NCBI GenBank assembly: GCA_013399895.1
Contig: VXBA01002619.1
Span: 49,818-113,817, forward strand
Source: Serilophus lunatus
Lineage: Eukaryota; Chordata; Aves; Passeriformes; Eurylaimidae
DNA: 64,000 bases
Direction: 5' to 3'
Made by a program: the position numbers and the translations under genes. Of the stretch, positions 37,246 to 46,630 are shown in pieces. Each line of letters begins with the position of its first letter. The stretch's first letter is position 1. A model generated the notes under the pieces. It did not search any database. It was not told where the DNA came from and worked only from the letters and a program-made list of their open reading frames with translations.

Positions 37246-37358
37246 GAAACATGAATCATCAAGTCTAACTCTTAAGTGAATGGCTCACATAGGGATTGAA
37301 CCCACAACCTTGGCAATATATTAGCACCAGCCTCTAACCAAGTGAGCTAATCATAGGA
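37246..37358 (-). mobile_element. tRNA-Ile-derived SINE (TguSINE1-like)
   Basis: The minus strand reads as a tRNA-Ile(AAT)-like head: TTAGCTCACTTGGTTAGAGG (D arm, A box), TGGTGCTAATAT (anticodon arm with AAT) and GTGGGTTCAATCCCTATGTG (T arm, B box). It then continues as GAGCCATTCACTTAAGAGTT and AGACTTGATGAT. That non-tRNA extension matches my memory of the zebra finch TguSINE1, a tRNA-Ile-derived SINE moved by CR1. The CR1-like tail that should follow is missing after about 37246, so this copy is 3'-truncated or replaced. It supports a passerine origin for the window. Confidence 0.82.
37282..37356 (-). pseudogene. tRNA-Ile-like sequence within the SINE
   Basis: About 75 bases fold as a cloverleaf outline, with an A box (reverse complement at 37338-37349) and a B box GGTTCAATCCC (reverse complement at 37292-37302). 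The acceptor strands CTATGAT and ATGTGAG do not pair well. One extra base sits in the anticodon arm. It is therefore a SINE head with internal Pol III promoter boxes, and not a working tRNA gene. Confidence 0.75.
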
Positions 37359-37469
37359 TCCTAAATAAAGAATAGGTGTTTACTTTCTGTTTCAGATGCT
37401 GTATATTTTTTCTAACATCTGCATTTGAACATAGAATCATTAATCTAGTTCTGAGGTTCACTAAACCAG

Positions 37470-37888
37470 AAAGACATGTGCATGTTAAAGCAGGTCTGGA
37501 GGAGGGCCATGAAGGTGATCAGAGGGCTGGACCACCTCTGTTAGGAAAACAGGCTGAGAATTTGGCTTCCTAAAAAGAGTTTATAAGACAGAGGTCTTTT
37601 AAGAGGATCCGTAGTGAAAGGACACAGGGCAATGGTTTTAAATTGAAAGAGGGGAGATTTAGATTGGCTATAAGGAATAAATTCTTTACAGTGAGGTTGG
37701 TGAGATACTGGAAGAGTTTGCCCTGAGAAGATACTGATATCCCATCATTGGAAGTGTTCAAAGTTAGGTTGGATAGGACTTTAAGCAACCTAAACTAGTT
37801 GAAAGTGTTCCTGCCCATGGTGGCGCAGAGGATGGACTAGGTGAGCTTTGAAGGTTCCTTCTAACCCAATCCACTCCACGATTCTATG
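37470..37888 (+). mobile_element. CR1 LINE 3' end
   Basis: Typical CR1 phrases appear in order: CTGGAGGAGGGCCATGAAGG, GATCAGAGGGCTGGA, CAGGCTGAGAATTTGG, AAAGGACACAGGGCAATGG, 'GGGGAGATTTAGATTGG', AGTGTTCAAAGTTAGGTTGG. The end is CCTTCTAACCCAATCCACTC followed by ATTCTATGAA, the octamer terminus, at about 37888. Nine to ten percent of the expected phrase positions carry visible small indels, so no frame survives. It starts about 110 bp from the SINE on the opposite strand. Confidence 0.92.
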
Positions 37889-38159
37889 AAAAGTACTCAG
37901 GTAACAATTTGAAGGATAAATACGTTTGACATACAGGCAGGCTGAAGCATCCATACTTAAAATACAGAGTAGAAACAATCTAAATTAGTTCTAATATTTT
38001 GATACTATTTTAACAGGTCACTACTCTTACACTTTACTACTCTTAGGGATAATTAAGTAAGTAACACTGAGAGTTTTAATTACCTCGTCAAGCTTTGAAT
38101 TCATAATGTTATAGTCTAGCACCTGTTTTTAAAACTGTTTCCTTTTATCAAGCACGTAA

Positions 38160-38765
38160 ATAAAGATCCCCTCTACTCTTCCTTTCCCCTATTCCCTTCT
38201 TTTCCCTCCACTCCCTACACTCTCCACACCTTTTTTTTTCTCCACTACACGAGCAGGGCAATGGGGGAGGGAAAAGTGGAAGGGGGGAAAGGTGCTTTGC
38301 AGCCCTTGGTATGTGGAACCCCTCACCTGGCAAGCCCCTTTTCTGCCATGCAGGCAGGCAAGGCGGGGTGAATGGGGAAGGTTGTTCACAGCCCCTCAGT
38401 CTGTGGATGCTGCAAGGCTGGCAGATGCCCTGTGCCATCACCACTGCCAGACCGCCCAGGCTTTGCTGCACCCATGGCCACACCACTGCGCCGCTGCTAC
38501 CACCCTGATGTTCACGGTGGAGGGCACAGCCACAGCAGCAGTTCCCTTCTTGGTCACGGATGCTGGAAGTCTTGGGTGCTCATGATTACCTGCACATACA
38601 CACACACACACACTGTTTTCACTCATGCCACCTAGGAGGCGGCACCCCCTGCCCTGTACCCCTAGCAATGTCAGCCACCATGTTCATGCGGGGGCAATGG
38701 AGGCGAACCCTGAGTAGTCTGCTGCCACACCACGCTGCCTGGATGGCGTGGCCAAGCACTGATTT
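38160..38765. other. GC-rich island, probable worn LTR
   Basis: A pyrimidine-rich lead (38165-38240) passes into a GC-rich block to about 38765, with a short (AC)n run at 38598-38614. AATAAAG at about 38159 lies at its left edge. Composition resembles the GC-rich halves of the LTRs here, but I cannot align it to them. Open frames of up to 112 codons on both strands are low complexity. It could also be an unrelated CpG-poor island. Confidence 0.4.
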
Positions 38766-39717
38766 CCTTTAACACTAATCATATTGGGGGGTTTAATTTC
38801 AGTTGTATTTTGACAATATATTATATTTACATACCTTCACCCTTTATCTCTCACTCAAGTTTCTAGTTCTCCATCTTTCTAGGAGACTATAACAGTATGG
38901 CGTACAGCAGAGGAGCGGGTCAAATCATAAACAGAAAAAATCAAGGCAATGCAAAAAGTTGTCTGAGGTCCAACATACAGTGAAATTTTGGGAAAAGAGT
39001 GAGATGCTTTCAATTTTTCTGTCAGGTATACAGGCAAGCAGCCTTGAACTTTCAACATTAACAGGAAGCTTTTTGCCTAAGTAAATATCAGAAATAAGAG
39101 ACCTTTTGAATATGTAATTAATATAACCACTTATTGTGATGATTATTTTCCATGTAACTGAACACATTTAGTTACTATGTAAGAATGTGAACCTAAATGC
39201 GTGATGTTTGTAACAGTTATAAAAAAGAAATGTCTTCTAATTTCATGCATCTGTCTACAGTCTAAGATTGCCAATGGATGATAACGGAACGCTTCAACAC
39301 ATACCTAAATAGTATTCCTCTGCATGGTTTTATATGGTTTACAACTCTGTATTCAACTGTATTAACAGTCATGTGCTAGAGTGAATTAAAATTAAAAAGC
39401 CAGTAGAATATCTTCTGTGTTTAGGAAGACATTAGTTGAATTAGACCATAAGTTCCAATAATACTGAGGAGTTGTGTACAGATGAGCAGGGCTACATATT
39501 GTAACCATTAAAATACTTTTTTCTTCTGTTGTATCATCCTCATATATTTTTTTTTCCTCCATACAGTAGTATGGATCACTAATTATGCTTGTAAAAATAC
39601 AAATTAACATGAAATGAGAGCAATTTTATGCTCAATGTGGAGCCATCTATAGACACTGAAAATTAAACACAATACTATAATGTAAATACCACATTAATAA
39701 GTTGTGTTAAAAATTAA
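38766..39717. other. AT-rich DNA, no gene seen
   Basis: No recognisable gene or repeat family. Confidence 0.6.
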
Positions 39718-39862
39718 TGGAAAATAATATCTCTATATATTGCTATAGGTGAGTTTAATCACAGACACATTGTTATTATTCACTAGTTCTTTTTTTTTTT
39801 TTTTTTTTTTTTTTCAGAATTCTAGTTCAACACCATGAGGTTAGTGATCTTTTCATGTGTCA
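39718..39862 (+). repeat. Direct repeat, left copy (about 145 bp)
   Basis: Runs TGGAAAATAATATCTCTATA..., through a 25-base T tract (39790-39814), to CAGAATTCTAGTTCAACACC and ATGAGGTTAGTGATCTTTTC. The right copy at 40331-40480 has the same order of blocks with about one change in seven to eight bases and a shorter T tract. The offset between copies is 613 bp. Confidence 0.85.
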
Positions 39863-40330
39863 TGCTGTGTGGATGTGCAGAGTCAGAGCTCCTGGCACAC
39901 CTGCTGCCACATATCTGTCCCAGCTCACATGAGCCCAGTTTGAAGACCCTGAGAGGAAGGCTTTTGCTGTAGAGGCTTTTCTTTTCTTCCTTTCTGTTCA
40001 ACTGGAGCATTGGTGATAACACACCCACCTGCAGCTCTGTCTGGGCTGCATCCTGTCAAGAATCGTGGCCACCATCTTTGTCCCGGCAGGCATCTTCTCA
40101 TGGCCATGAGACTGGATTAAGAACTAAAAGCAGGGAATATCTTTCTTTGGGTGTTGGGTTTTTTTATTATTATTGTTTGTTTGTTTTTGTAACTACCAGT
40201 GTTCTGTATTCTAATATATATATATACACTACATATATGTAATTAATAAAAGAGCTGTTTTCCTTCTATATTTTTGTGCCCCTTTTTGCTTTAAGGTTTA
40301 AATTGCATAATTGTCTTCAGACAAAAAAAA
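39863..40330 (+). mobile_element. LTR-like insert between direct repeats
   Basis: A GC-richer segment (39863-40135) passes into a T-rich zone containing an AT microsatellite (about 40216-40227), then TAATTAATAAAAGAGCTG with AATAAA near 40246 and a T-rich tail. The GC-rich body, T-rich stretch and polyadenylation signal followed by CTGTTTTCC resemble the R-U5 of an ERV LTR. No TG...CA borders or short target duplication were fixed; instead the insert lies between the long direct repeats. Confidence 0.4.
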
Positions 40331-40480
40331 TGGAAAAATAATCTCTCGATATATTGTTATAGGTAATTGAGTTTAGTCACAGGCATATTATTTGTTATTA
40401 TTCATTAGAGGTTTGTTTGTTGTTTTTTTCTTTTTTTAAGAATTCTTGTTCAATATCATGAGGTTAGTGATCTTTCCATA
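40331..40480 (+). repeat. Direct repeat, right copy (about 150 bp)
   Basis: Runs TGGAAAAATAATCTCTCGAT, AGTCACAGGCATATTA, TTATTATTCATTAGAGG, a broken T tract, then AAGAATTCTTGTTCAATATC and ATGAGGTTAGTGATCTTTCC. It mirrors 39718-39862 in order and orientation. Similarity stops on both sides, so this is not a simple tandem duplication of the whole 613-bp unit. Confidence 0.85.
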
Positions 40481-41795
40481 TATTCTGTTACACATAGTAT
40501 AGAAAGTACATGTCTACTCTTCATTGATAAAGTGGAATACTCTGGCAGCATTCCAAAATAACAGGAATGCATTCTTTTTTAAAAGAGTTATTTTACCTGT
40601 GAAATTAATAGAACACTTTGAAATATTCTGATCCATTTGATCAATTCTAAGCTTGCTGGTCTACATAGATTTTTGCAAGCAGAGTTTAAATATATCAGAT
40701 TTTTTGATTTAAGCACTATTTTCTATAAATACAGGAAACAATTTGTGACAAGCAAGTAATTGTGAAATTGTGCACTACTGAATTTGCATTCACAAAGAAT
40801 TATGTTTTAGTTTATTGTTTATTTTCCTATATTAAAAGGTAAGATGTAATAATCTAAGAATAATTACCATCTATTTTCTCTGATAACATATATATTGTAT
40901 GCTACAAAGCTTCATAATCTATTTCTACCACTGCATTACAGTCATTTGGCAACATAAAATAAACTCAAAATATATATTCAGAATAAATTGTACATTAAAC
41001 ACTTGACATGGATTCTTAATAAAATATGTATATGTTCTTACTTTTACCAACATGCAGGAAATGATTTACCAGTGCAGTGTTATACAAGGAAAGCATATAA
41101 TTTCATGTAGGCTTAAGCCTCAACTTTAACATCCAGCTTCTCCTCCTACTGAACTAACCTTTTGTCTTGCTGTGCTTGACAGTAAACAGCCTACGGTGAT
41201 TTTTCCCTTGAAAATATTCCGATCACATGTTTTACTGTCAAAGTCATTTAGGCCACTGTTTCTGAAAATGGTTAAAGTCCATTTGCTACGCAAGTATTTG
41301 AATGATGATAACAGTCATATATTGTGTGCCTCATTAAAAATGTTTTCTACTTTTAGTACAACTTCTGAAAATAAATGACAAATTTCATATGTACAGTAAT
41401 AAACTTCTCTGGGAATGTCTTGTAAGAGAAGTTAAACAAAACAACTTACGTAATCAGAGTGTCTTGATCTGTGGATGATGACTGATAGGGATTGTTGTTG
41501 TCATATAGGTTTATTTTCTTGAAAGAACAACGTTAGTGACTTAAATGTTCTTAATACTAGGTTAATCCTGTGAGTAACAAAATATTGTTGCAAGGAATTG
41601 AAAAAGGAATAGTTACAGAAGTTTAATTTTCTCAAAAAATTTATTGTCCAGATGAATAATAAGGCCTCACTTTTTTAAAGACTTTATTGATATCACCAAA
41701 ATCCCTTTCTTTTTTTGAACAACCTGCTTTATTCTGACCTAATGTGACAAGTATGTTAAAAACCCCAAAGCATAGAATTTAGTCTGTATATTGAG
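40481..41795. other. AT-rich DNA, no gene seen
   Basis: No recognisable gene. One 68-codon open frame (41172-41378) has no domain I know. Confidence 0.6.
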
Positions 41796-41850
41796 GGGTG
41801 ACCTTTCAATGTGTCCCCTCCAAATCAAACTATTCTATGATCTATGTAGA
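41796..41850 (+). mobile_element. Short CR1 3' end
   Basis: GGTGACCTTTCAATGTGTCC, CCTCCAAATCAAACTATTCT and ATGATCTATG match the last 50 bases of a CR1 3' UTR with its octamer-type end. Extreme 5' truncation of this kind is usual for CR1. Confidence 0.6.
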
Positions 41851-43010
41851 TTTACACATTATATGGTAAGTAGGTGTACTGGGAAATATGAGTACATAAT
41901 AATAGTAGCAGTGCATATGGCATGCACAATTTAGCATACTTGCAAGTACGGATTTACTATGTAGGCGCAGTAATAGAATTCTTGTTATATTGCCTGATTA
42001 TTAGGGTTTGTCTTCCTTTTTTCAGACCTTATTTCTGTATAGTGAAGTTTTTGAGAGAACTGAGTTGAAGTTCTGTATAGTAGTCTCCATCACCCTGAAT
42101 TCTGGGAAACTTTTGGATTGCATGGTCATATGATTCTGAGAAAATGGCTAGAGTTCTTGAGTTTTTACACTATTTAAATGAATCATTAACCAAAATACTT
42201 CTTCCTCCTCATATTATTGCGCAAATCTGTCTACACTTTGCTGATTTCTAAAACCTGTAAATAACTTTGTGCACAAGCAAACATATCTAGTAAAGCTTCC
42301 ATGCAATGTATCTTTATCTGTGTATGTTGACTTACCAGCGCATCTAACACTATACTTACTGCTGTACCTGCAGAAGCAATGGGTTTTCTTACTGATGGTC
42401 TAAGCTGAAAAACTGTATATACACCATCATAAGAGAACAAATAATTTGTTTTAGCCATCTATGGATAGGAAGAGCTGTATGGTTTGCTCTGAACATGGAT
42501 TTTTTTTAACAGTGCAATTTGTGAGGAACATTTTTTTGTCGGACTGCTGGAAGTCAGAATCCACAGAGGATTATACTCATATGTCAGACAACCAATTTCC
42601 ACATTTACTTACAAATTCTAGTCCTCTGATCAGACACATTCTATAAACTTTCTTTCAGAGAGTTTGCTAAGGAGATACTTCTAAAACAAAACTCAGGTAT
42701 GCTTCTGAGGACAGGTCATTCTAGTGAACATCTATCAACAGTAAGAGCAAGGCAAACATTTTCTTTATAGTGCCCTTCACATTCCTCAAATCTTGTCTCA
42801 GAAAACTATTCATCTCAAACTCCCCTGTATGATTTTGTGCAATGAGTAAAGAACTGCAATGAGTACTGTGAACATCAGAATAACACTACTCTGTTCAGCT
42901 GGAAAAAAAAAAAAAAAGTTTCTTATATAATTTTAGATACTCTGGACCAAAAACACATCAATATATAATTGTGCCTTCTAGTTAAAGAGGCCTGGGGCCA
43001 TATGTCATTT
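41851..43010. other. AT-rich DNA, no gene seen
   Basis: A 15-base A tract at 42903-42917 is the only simple feature noted. Confidence 0.6.
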
Positions 43011-43990
43011 CTTAGAATCACAGCACAGTTGAAGTCAAAAGAGGCCTCTGGAGGTCATCTAGCCCACACTCCTCAACCAAAGGGGGCTCAGCTAGAGCAT
43101 GGTGGCTGAGCCCATGCCTGATCAGGTCTTCAGAGTCTCCAAGGCTGGAGATTCTACAGGCTCTCAGATGTCTGTTCCAGTGTTTGACTGCTGCTGTAGG
43201 TTCACTTCATCTCATGGCTGAGCACCCATACAGCTGCTCTTGTATTTTTTTCCTTTTCTAAATATGCTTTCTTCAAAGCACTGTCATACTGGTTGCAGGG
43301 CTCCGCTGTGCCTTACAACGCATTGGAGCTGTCTGGAGCCAGCTGTGTTTAGCATAGAGCAGCCCCTGGCCACTCTTCACAGAGGTCACCCTTGCAGCTC
43401 ACCCCACTTGCAAAACCTTGAAACACCAAATACACCAAATACAACCACTACCATAGTAAGAAAGTATTCACTTTTGTGGAAGAATTTTCTGTATATCAAC
43501 TTTGCTCGTTGCTTCTCATGCTGTCACTGGGCACTGCTAAAAAAAGCCTGGTTTTCTTTATTCTCTCCCCATCAGATATTTGTACATTGATAAGATCTCC
43601 TCAGACCTCAAAGCTTCACTCTACCAAGGTGAAGAGTCCCAGATCTCCCAACCTTTCCTCATGTGACAGATGCTCCAGTTCCTTCATCATCTTGATGGCC
43701 TTTCCCTAGACTTTCTCTAGTATGTTCATGACTCTCTTGTACTAGGGAATCCAGAATAGGACCCGGCGCTCCAGATGGGCTCACCAATGCAAAACAGAGA
43801 GGAAGGGTCATCTTCCTTGACCTACTGATTACACTTTTCCTAATGTAGCTCAGCAGGCTCTTGGTTTCCTTTGTTGCAAGGATGCATTACTGCCTTGTGT
43901 TCAGCTTATAGCTTAGTAAAACCAGCAGGTTCTTTTCTGCAAAGGTGTTTTCATACTTGAGTTTCTCTAGAACTCATTGCATATACCATC
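43011..43990 (-). mobile_element. CR1 LINE fragment, interrupted
   Basis: The reversed 3' end starts at TTAGAATCACAGCACAG (43011). The first part has CTCTGGAGGTCATCTAGCCC and CTGTTCCAGTGTTTGAC to about 43190. CR1 resumes near 43450 with GCTGTCACTGGGCACTGCTA and 'AGATATTTGTACATTGATAA'. It continues with CCTTTCCTCATGTGACAGAT, GCTCCAGATGGGCTCACCAA, CTTCCTTGACCTACTGATTA and AGCAGGTTCTTTTCTGCAAA, the reversed C-terminal part of ORF2. The missing 3' phrase and the unrelated 250 bp between the two parts point to a nested insertion. Confidence 0.88.
43191..43450. mobile_element. Possible LTR remnant nested in CR1
   Basis: Between the two CR1 parts, the left end (TGTAGGTTCACTTCATCTCA, GGCTGAGCACCCATACAGCT) resembles the reversed 3' end of an ERVL-type bird LTR. 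The right end (CCACTTGCAAAACCTTGAAA, ACCAAATACACC) resembles the reversed 5' end of the 24748 LTR type. If so it is an internally deleted LTR. No target duplication could be fixed, and the boundaries are approximate. Confidence 0.4.
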
Positions 43991-46071
43991 AAATACTAGC
44001 CTTTTTTTACTGTTCTTTTCAGTTATTTCTTTTAAAATCTCTTTACTCAGGTGCAATACTTTAACTAATCCCCATTAAAACAGTTTCAATGTTCTAATCT
44101 TTCTTTGGGTTTCTCTCATAAACTTTGAAGAAAATAATTAATTTATCTTCATTTGCACAGGTTTTATTCTCTTTGAAATCCCATTTTACATTCTGATTAT
44201 CTTCTATGCTTTTTTGATTCTCTGGCAGAATTCATGCTTCTGGCTTTTTTAATAAAAAAAATAAATTGCATGCCAAAAAGGAAAAAGCATTTCACAAATA
44301 ATTTTTTCTCATACAAAAATGTGGTTTGTGACTATTCTATGACAACTGTTATATACAGAAATCATAATAATACATTTGTGTGTCTAATTTACGTCGCTCT
44401 GTATTTTGTTTATGTCTTTCAGTTTTTCTTATCCATTTTTGCATTGAAAAGTCACAAACTATATACCCTTAAGGAGCAGAACATCTCCCTTCCAGTTTCT
44501 ACTAAAATCAGTTTCCATACCTTAATTTAATGGCTGCTAGAGTCCAGGAATATTGAAAGACAATTTGACTATTTTTCTCAGTGACCCTGTAGCTGGGATA
44601 CTTAATTCTGATTGATGTTTATTCTTCTGTATTTGCCTAGGACTATTTGTAAATACCTACAATGCTCTTTTGGTATAGTTGATAGTGTAATCTTAATACT
44701 TAAATTTTCCAGATTTAGGTATGGAATTTACATATAAGATAACAAAAATTTTCCACATAGATGGGGGATCAAAAAGTTAATTTCAGCTAATTTATATGGT
44801 GCATTTGTTTTTTTGAGGCATAATGTGATATCTTAATTTTTCTATTTACTGTACCTACTAAATGCAATTGTAAGGTGTTTCTGCTAAGCTATCACAATGA
44901 TTATCTGCTCTACCAATATTTGAAATGCTTATAATTCCTGTTATTTCATTTTCCACTTTTCTGCAAGGTATTTCACTGTTGGCAAATAGCATGTCTACAG
45001 AAATACATATTTGGACTTTTCGAGAACCTATTTAAATGCATTACACTGGATCAGATCTTTATTTTTTTTCTATAGTTTTTTTCTGAAATACTGCATTTTA
45101 GAAGTCCATTTCAAAATTACTAAATTGTGTAGTCATCTGAACTCAAATTTCCTACAGTTTTGAATTTTAAGACTGTATCTCTTTTTTTTTTTTTTTTTAT
45201 TACTAAAATTAAGTTCCATTAAGTATGTTCCATTTTCCTTTAGGTGAATCCCTTCTCTCAAATAATGACCCTCTCTCAGTTATTTTTTTAATTTCCTAAC
45301 GTATCTAAACTTGTTTCCATGAACTAATTTCTTTAAGGATAAATTCAGACCGACTTTTCTGAGGCTGGATTTTTCCATCATACTAGAAGCATTTCAGTGG
45401 TTCATGCCTATAGCCTCCTACACAATCGTACTACTACACTCTTGATCTTAAAAGGGGAATATAAACAATTAAAGCTTTTGACTTGCCTAGAGCTTAGCCA
45501 AAGGTGAATTAGGAAGGTTGATCATGCCAGTATTTTATTCATAAGGGCAAACATATATGAAAGAAAATATTTCAAAACAAGCTGCAAAATATTCATGCAG
45601 GCAAACTGATCATACTTAATACATAAGCGTAAGGGGTTATTGCTAATATAAATAACATTTTAATAATCTAAACAAAAATACAACAGTATCATTATAAGTG
45701 TGCTTACCATGGTATTATATGCATGGTATTGCTTACTTCTTGGTGACTGAACCCTTCAAAGAACAGTCATCTCATCTCTGTTGTTTTTTTATGGGAAAAC
45801 ACTAGTTGGCATAGGCTCAAGCCCTGTCAGGAAGAGTGCTAGCAAGAAAACCACCATGGATGAACATACACTTCATTTAATGTCTTGGATCTGTAAGGTT
45901 GCTAGGACTAGCTAGGTGTAACCGTAGTAGCTCTCTTTTGCAGCATCTAGCTTTCATAATATTAGGTTTTATTTGTTTTTTCTTTAGCTTATGTTTTTCC
46001 TACCAACTTATTTCTGAACCAGTTCTCTGTCATGTGGTCACTTTAATTCCAGCTTGCAGGTGGTTCATCCT
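43991..46071. other. AT-rich DNA, no gene seen
   Basis: Contains a 17-base T tract at 45182-45198. A 98-codon plus-strand open frame (44234-44530) is rich in Phe, Tyr, Ile and Lys, as expected by chance in AT-rich DNA. Confidence 0.6.
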
Positions 46072-46630
46072 TGCCATGCTTTAACACTGGCAGGCAGCTA
46101 AGCCACTCACAGATCACTCCTCACAGCAGAGATGTGGGAGAGAATTAAAGGAGTAAAAGTGAAAAAACTTACAGGTTTGAGATGAAGACAGTTTAATAGG
46201 TAAAGCAAAAGCTGAGCATGCAAGCAAAACAAAACTAGGAATCGATTCACCAGTTTCCATGGTAAGGTAGGTGTTCTGCTATCTCCAGGAAAACAGGACT
46301 CTATCACATGCAATGGCAACTTAGGAAGACAAACACTATAATTTCAAATGTCCTCCCCTTTCCTTTCCTCCTTTTTATCCCCATTTTTATTGCTGAACAT
46401 GACACCATATTGGTGTGGAACATTCCTTTGCTTATTTGGGGTCAGCTGTTCTGGCTGTCTCCTCTCCAAACTTTTTGTGCATGCCCTGCTCACTGGTGAG
46501 GAGGGGTAAGGAGCAGACATGCCCTTGATGCTGTGTAAGTATGGTTCAGCCAGTAACTAAACAATGGGCATGTTATCAACACTATTTTGGTCACAAATAG
46601 ACCATAAGACCATAAGAAAGTTGTATGAAG
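46072..46630 (-). mobile_element. Solo LTR, ERVL-like family B, minus strand
   Basis: The plus strand begins TGCCATGCTTTAACACTGGC (46072). It continues with AAGCCACTCACAGATCACTC, GAGTAAAAGTGAAAAAACTT, GATGAAGACAGTTTAATAGG, AGCAAAAGCTGAGCATGCAA, GGGGTCAGCTGTTCTGGCTG, CTGCTCACTGGTGAGGAGGG and GTTATCAACACTATTTTGGT. This is the complete order of a very common passerine ERV LTR read in reverse. The GTGTTGATAAC, AGCTGACC and TATTAAAC motifs are shared with the LTR at 30333-30781. It is better preserved than that copy. The right border is blurred after about 46600, and no target duplication was found. Confidence 0.88.

Noticed and set aside
37282..37356. Functional tRNA-Ile gene
   Set aside because: The acceptor stem does not pair, the anticodon arm has an extra base, and SINE body sequence follows directly.
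39790..39814. Poly-T as the reversed tail of a processed pseudogene
   Set aside because: The neighbouring sequence is part of a direct repeat and shows no spliced-gene sequence. The right copy has a broken T tract at the same place.
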